This document shows positions 14,709 to 16,629 of a stretch of DNA of 16,629 bases, one piece after another; position 1 is the stretch's first letter; the number at the start of each line of letters is the position of its first letter. The DNA is from an archaeon. Its GTDB lineage: Archaea > Micrarchaeota > Micrarchaeia > Norongarragalinales > SBBD01. The translations under genes were made by a program, and so were the position numbers. Under the pieces are notes generated by a model. It saw only the letters and a program-made list of their open reading frames with translations. It did no database searches and was not told where the DNA came from. Location of the stretch: the NCBI GenBank assembly GCA_005239845.1, contig SBBD01000070.1:1-16629 (forward strand), written 5' to 3'.

Positions 14709-14804
14709 ATGTGGTCGGGAAAAAAAGAAAAAAAAATGGAATGGAAAAAGCGGGGAAAGCGGGTGAACCGTTGGAGAAGAACGCTGGAAGAAGAGGTCGT
14801 ATAA
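14709..14804 (+). CDS. Possible 31-aa basic microprotein
   Basis: ATG 14709 to TAA 14804 encodes 31 residues, very rich in Lys, Arg, Trp and Glu (for example KKRGKRVNRWRRTLEEEVV). There is no clear ribosome binding site, and the DNA is purine-rich (AAAAAAAGAAAAAAAAA), which by itself yields Lys-rich codons. It fills much of the 194-nt gap between family A copy 1 and family B copy 1. Confidence 0.2.
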   Translation: MWSGKKEKKMEWKKRGKRVNRWRRTLEEEVV

Positions 14805-14817
14805 GAAAGAGGGCACC

Positions 14818-14880
14818 ATGCCTAAAAAGAAGAGGAAATGTCGGGGGTTAGCGTTAGAGGTTACAAGGGAAGAGAGGTAA
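14818..14880 (+). CDS. Possible 20-aa basic microprotein
   Basis: ATG 14818 to TAA 14880 encodes MPKKKRKCRGLALEVTREER. GAAAGAGGGCACC upstream is a weak ribosome binding site. The TAA is 9 nt before the next gene start, and the AGAGAGGTAA at the end of this ORF also supplies the Shine-Dalgarno site of that gene. It could be a coupling leader ORF or chance. Confidence 0.2.
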   Translation: MPKKKRKCRGLALEVTREER

Positions 14881-14889
14881 GCAGCCAGT

Positions 14890-15273
14890 ATGTCGCATGA
14901 ATCACTACACGACGGCCATGTAGAAACGAGGGACACGGAGCTCGTGGGGTTACAGAGCACGCGGGGCGGGGCCAACGTGACGCCCATGAAGACCCTCTCC
15001 TACTTGGAAGTGGACCCGAAAGTCCGTGCAAACATGCGTGCGTCCACGCGTTGGGACTACGTCTCGGAATACATCGGGTACTGGATCGACAACAAGCGTT
15101 TCTGGGTATTGGCCGTGCTGTTCGTGGGAGCCGGCATTTTGCTGTTGGACGTTTTCGCGCCTGTCGGCCTCTTGATGATTGCCGTGGGCGCCAAATACAG
15201 GAACATCGCGTGGATGGACAACTTCATTTACGCCAAGTTCGGCCGCTACAGGTCGCTGGTGCTGGTGGACTAG
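14890..15273 (+). CDS. Small two-helix membrane protein, family B copy 1
   Basis: A 127-residue protein of no recognised family. The N-terminus is hydrophilic and His/Glu/Thr-rich (about 1-35). Then comes an amphipathic segment with TRWDYVSEYIGYW (53-65), a tight hairpin of two hydrophobic helices (about 71-87 and 89-103) and a short tail. The protein at 16243-16545 has TRWTYISRYLELW in the same place before the same kind of hairpin, so these are paralogues. GAGGT (14874-14878) lies 11 nt before ATG 14890, which is somewhat long. It sits 9 nt before gene D and is probably translated from the same mRNA. The hairpin topology recalls VirB3/TraL-like secretion proteins in size, but I see no diagnostic motif. 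Confidence 0.75.
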   Translation: MSHESLHDGHVETRDTELVGLQSTRGGANVTPMKTLSYLEVDPKVRANMRASTRWDYVSEYIGYWIDNKRFWVLAVLFVGAGILLLDVFAPVGLLMIAVGAKYRNIAWMDNFIYAKFGRYRSLVLVD

Positions 15274-15282
15274 GGGAAAAAA

Positions 15283-15585
15283 ATGGTAAATATAGGTTTT
15301 CCAAAGTTCGGGGATTCGAAGCCAAGAGTGTGGGTAGGAGGCGAAGTATCGGAGACCACGGACGCGCCCGCCCTTCACCGCGAACACGTGAGGGACTCGA
15401 GCCTGCCCGTGCAGTTCATGACGCTCGTGGAAGACTTCACGCCAATAAAACCCGTACGCGGCGAACTCAACAGTTTCGAGGACGGCATGTTCCGTGTCGG
15501 ACTGTTCGGCTTGAGCCAGCGCCAAATCTTCCTCTTGATCACGGTGGGATTGATGTTTGCGTTGCTGCAGATAACGGTGGGGTAG
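15283..15585 (+). CDS. Small tail-anchored protein (gene D) with a PrgI-like GLSxRQ motif
   Basis: A 100-residue protein with a soluble N-terminal part (KPRVWVGGEV, then LPVQFMTLVEDFTPIKP, 41-57) and one hydrophobic helix at the very C-terminus (about 82-97). Directly before the helix it reads FRVGLFGLSQRQIF. A Gly-Leu-(Ser/Thr)-x-Arg-Gln step before the first helix is characteristic of PrgI-type (VirB3-like) proteins of type IV secretion systems, but this protein lacks the second helix such proteins normally have. The resemblance is therefore suggestive only. GGGG lies 5 nt upstream of the ATG. The stop at 15583-15585 is 1 nt before the GTG of the following gene, so translation is likely coupled. 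Confidence 0.72.
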   Translation: MVNIGFPKFGDSKPRVWVGGEVSETTDAPALHREHVRDSSLPVQFMTLVEDFTPIKPVRGELNSFEDGMFRVGLFGLSQRQIFLLITVGLMFALLQITVG

Positions 15586-15586
15586 A

Positions 15587-16231
15587 GTGCACAAGCCAGT
15601 CAACATGCGTTTGCAGGACATCCGCTCGTTTGTTTTGGAAGGAGGCGGCGATAGCGGAAGCCACGAACATGGCGGCGGGCTTGCAACTCATGCCGTGCAC
15701 AGGAGCGGCCTCGCAAGAGGCCATGCAGGCGGACACGGAAGCCATGGAGTTCACGGTGGGCACGGAGCGCATGGCGGAGGCCATGGTGGGCACGCGCCTC
15801 ACCCCGAGATTCCTCACGTGGAAGGCGCCAACCCGCTCATGGACGACTATTTGCGCCCGGACAGCACTCAGGCCGCAGACCGCCTTCCCGAGTTTGAAGG
15901 AAAGCGCATGCTTCCCATCTACTTGCCTACTTCCGCTAAAGACATTCAAGGTGACGGCAAGCCCGTCAACTCGGTGAAGCTGCTCACGAGGGCCGCACTC
16001 ATGGATGACGTGCTGAATGAAGATTACAAGAACGGAAGCGTGGGAGCCATTTACCGCGCCTATTTCATGGCGTGGGTGTGCGTCGGCCTCACCATTCTCG
16101 GCCTGAGCATCAGCCCCTACCTTTCCGCGGTTTTCGCCTACCTCGCGGGGTATTATTGGAGCGAGAAGGACTTGAGTGTCGGCTGGAGTATTCAATGGTG
16201 GAAAGGAAAGACGCTCACGTACACCCAGTAA
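15587..16231 (+). CDS. Membrane protein, family A copy 2, with a 14-His Gly/His-rich linker
   Basis: A 214-residue protein with a GTG start, supported by GGTGG at 15576-15580. ATG 15605 has no such site. Residues 1-18 form a short amphipathic piece. Residues 26-77 are almost entirely Gly, His and Ala with 14 histidines in GH/GGH/GSH spacing, likely a flexible metal-binding linker. Residues 108-191 repeat the family A pattern: MLPIYLPT (108-115), LLTR (132-135), YR (156-157), then two helices including YLSAVFAYLAGYYW (178-191). The C-terminus is Trp/Lys-rich (WSIQWWKGKT). It is about 90 residues longer than copy 1, and nearly all of the extra length is the N-terminal linker. The role is unknown. 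The duplicated A-B arrangement suggests both A proteins serve in one complex. Confidence 0.75.
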   Translation: MHKPVNMRLQDIRSFVLEGGGDSGSHEHGGGLATHAVHRSGLARGHAGGHGSHGVHGGHGAHGGGHGGHAPHPEIPHVEGANPLMDDYLRPDSTQAADRLPEFEGKRMLPIYLPTSAKDIQGDGKPVNSVKLLTRAALMDDVLNEDYKNGSVGAIYRAYFMAWVCVGLTILGLSISPYLSAVFAYLAGYYWSEKDLSVGWSIQWWKGKTLTYTQ

Positions 16232-16242
16232 GGTGACCAATC

Positions 16243-16545
16243 ATGGAAGACCACATCGAACGAATGCCGCCGGTGCAAATGACGTCCGTGCTGGCAGACG
16301 TGAAGAAGCCCTTCCTCAAGATGACCACGAGGTGGACCTACATCTCGCGGTACCTCGAGCTCTGGAAGGAAAGCATCCGCTTCCGCAGCTTTGCCGCGGT
16401 GTCTTTCGTGGCCGGCATCGTCCTTTTGACCACGATTCCCATCATGAGCATCTTCGCGTTCGCGGCCGCCGCGTATTACTGGGAACTGTACAAGTTCCGC
16501 CGGCACCGTCTCGAAAGCCAAAGGTCCGTGATGATCGGGCACTAA
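16243..16545 (+). CDS. Small two-helix membrane protein, family B copy 2
   Basis: A 100-residue protein paralogous to the one at 14890-15273. It has a polar N-terminus, TRWTYISRYLELW (29-41), a helical hairpin (about 48-64 and 66-81) and a strongly basic tail (KFRRHRLESQR). GGTGA (16232-16236) lies 6 nt before ATG 16243. It is the last gene of the probable operon and is followed within 5 nt by a series of hairpins. No family is recognised. As with copy 1, size and topology would fit a small subunit of an envelope-spanning complex. Confidence 0.75.
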   Translation: MEDHIERMPPVQMTSVLADVKKPFLKMTTRWTYISRYLELWKESIRFRSFAAVSFVAGIVLLTTIPIMSIFAFAAAAYYWELYKFRRHRLESQRSVMIGH

Positions 16546-16549
16546 CTGA

Positions 16550-16626
16550 CCCCTCTAGGGGGCTTTGCCCCCTACTCGGGATACGCAAAACCCCGCGTTT
16601 TGCTATCCGCCTAAACTGCGGTTTAG
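16550..16626. repeat. Three consecutive hairpins after the operon
   Basis: Hairpin 1 pairs AGGGGGC (16557-16563) with GCCCCCT (16567-16573) over a TTT loop. An alternative pairing, CCCC (16550-16553) with GGGG (16558-16561), competes with it. Hairpin 2 pairs GGATA and GCAAAAC (16579-16591, one bulged C) with GTTTTGC and TATCC (16597-16608). Hairpin 3 pairs CTAAAC (16611-16616) with GTTTAG (16621-16626). The density of exact palindromes suggests a dispersed palindromic repeat, a transposon end or a structured 3' UTR rather than a simple terminator. Confidence 0.7.
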
Positions 16627-16629
16627 TGC

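Noticed and set aside
15662..15817. Short-period GGC/CAC-rich repeats that look array-like
   Set aside because: This is not a CRISPR array. There are no constant repeats with unique spacers, and the periodicity comes from Gly/His codons in a valid reading frame.
15051..15977. 308-codon plus-strand frame crossing three small membrane-protein genes
   Set aside because: It spans several genes with good ribosome binding sites and conserved paralogue motifs, and its own translation is low-complexity Arg/Ala/Gly-rich. It is a shadow frame.
1..16629. tRNA or rRNA genes
   Set aside because: I scanned the intergenic stretches by eye for T-loop and cloverleaf patterns and for rRNA motifs and found none. 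A covariance-model search would be decisive.

Overview
The window looks like chromosomal DNA of an archaeon, most likely from the DPANN side of the tree (a Diapherotrites- or Micrarchaeota-like genome is my best guess, with low confidence at phylum level). The support is a type II methionine aminopeptidase, a TGS-domain GTPase whose N-terminus resembles DPANN DRG-type proteins, an archaeosortase-like transpeptidase, an archaeal-style PrmC/Mtq2 methylase, a MoaD/SAMP-like protein ending in GG, an IPDGNRRYA-type cis-prenyltransferase, and TATA-box promoters with short leaders. Genes are tightly packed on both strands, and no tRNA, rRNA or CRISPR array was seen.

Layout. 1-1428: 3' end of tldD, a small ORF overlapping its end, and an unknown convergent gene. 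1475-3854: a degenerate TGS GTPase (minus), an EamA-type transporter (minus) and a secreted or anchored protein with a MopE-like metal-binding motif (plus), the last two diverging from a palindromic TATA box. 3851-6514: a surface/membrane processing block, with a PrmC-like methylase and an archaeosortase (minus, probable operon) divergent from a PDZ-containing site-2 protease. 6537-10150: an amino-acid and sulfur block, with a MoaD-like carrier, a cystathionine gamma-synthase-family PLP enzyme and a fused homoserine kinase-threonine synthase. Homoserine phosphate made by the fusion could feed both threonine and homocysteine/methionine synthesis. 10166-14077: a beta-CASP nuclease (minus), then SpoIIM, a cis-prenyltransferase and methionine aminopeptidase (plus).

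14078-16629: an AT-rich gap with a strong TATA box precedes a probable operon of five small membrane proteins that I cannot assign to a known system. Four of them form a duplicated pair, order A1-B1-(D)-A2-B2: A1/A2 share an LP-x-x-LPT...TR...YLSA-x-F...AGY pattern, and B1/B2 share TRW-x-Y-x-S-x-Y-x-x-x-W followed by a two-helix hairpin. The middle gene D has a C-terminal helix preceded by a GLSxRQ motif reminiscent of PrgI-type secretion proteins, and A2 carries a 14-histidine Gly/His-rich linker. This is the best candidate for an undescribed membrane complex. It is followed by three consecutive perfect or near-perfect hairpins.

Two genes, the TGS GTPase and the beta-CASP nuclease, are each preceded by a short ORF that repeats the beginning of the gene itself. 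In the GTPase case all seven differences over 30 nt are at third codon positions.
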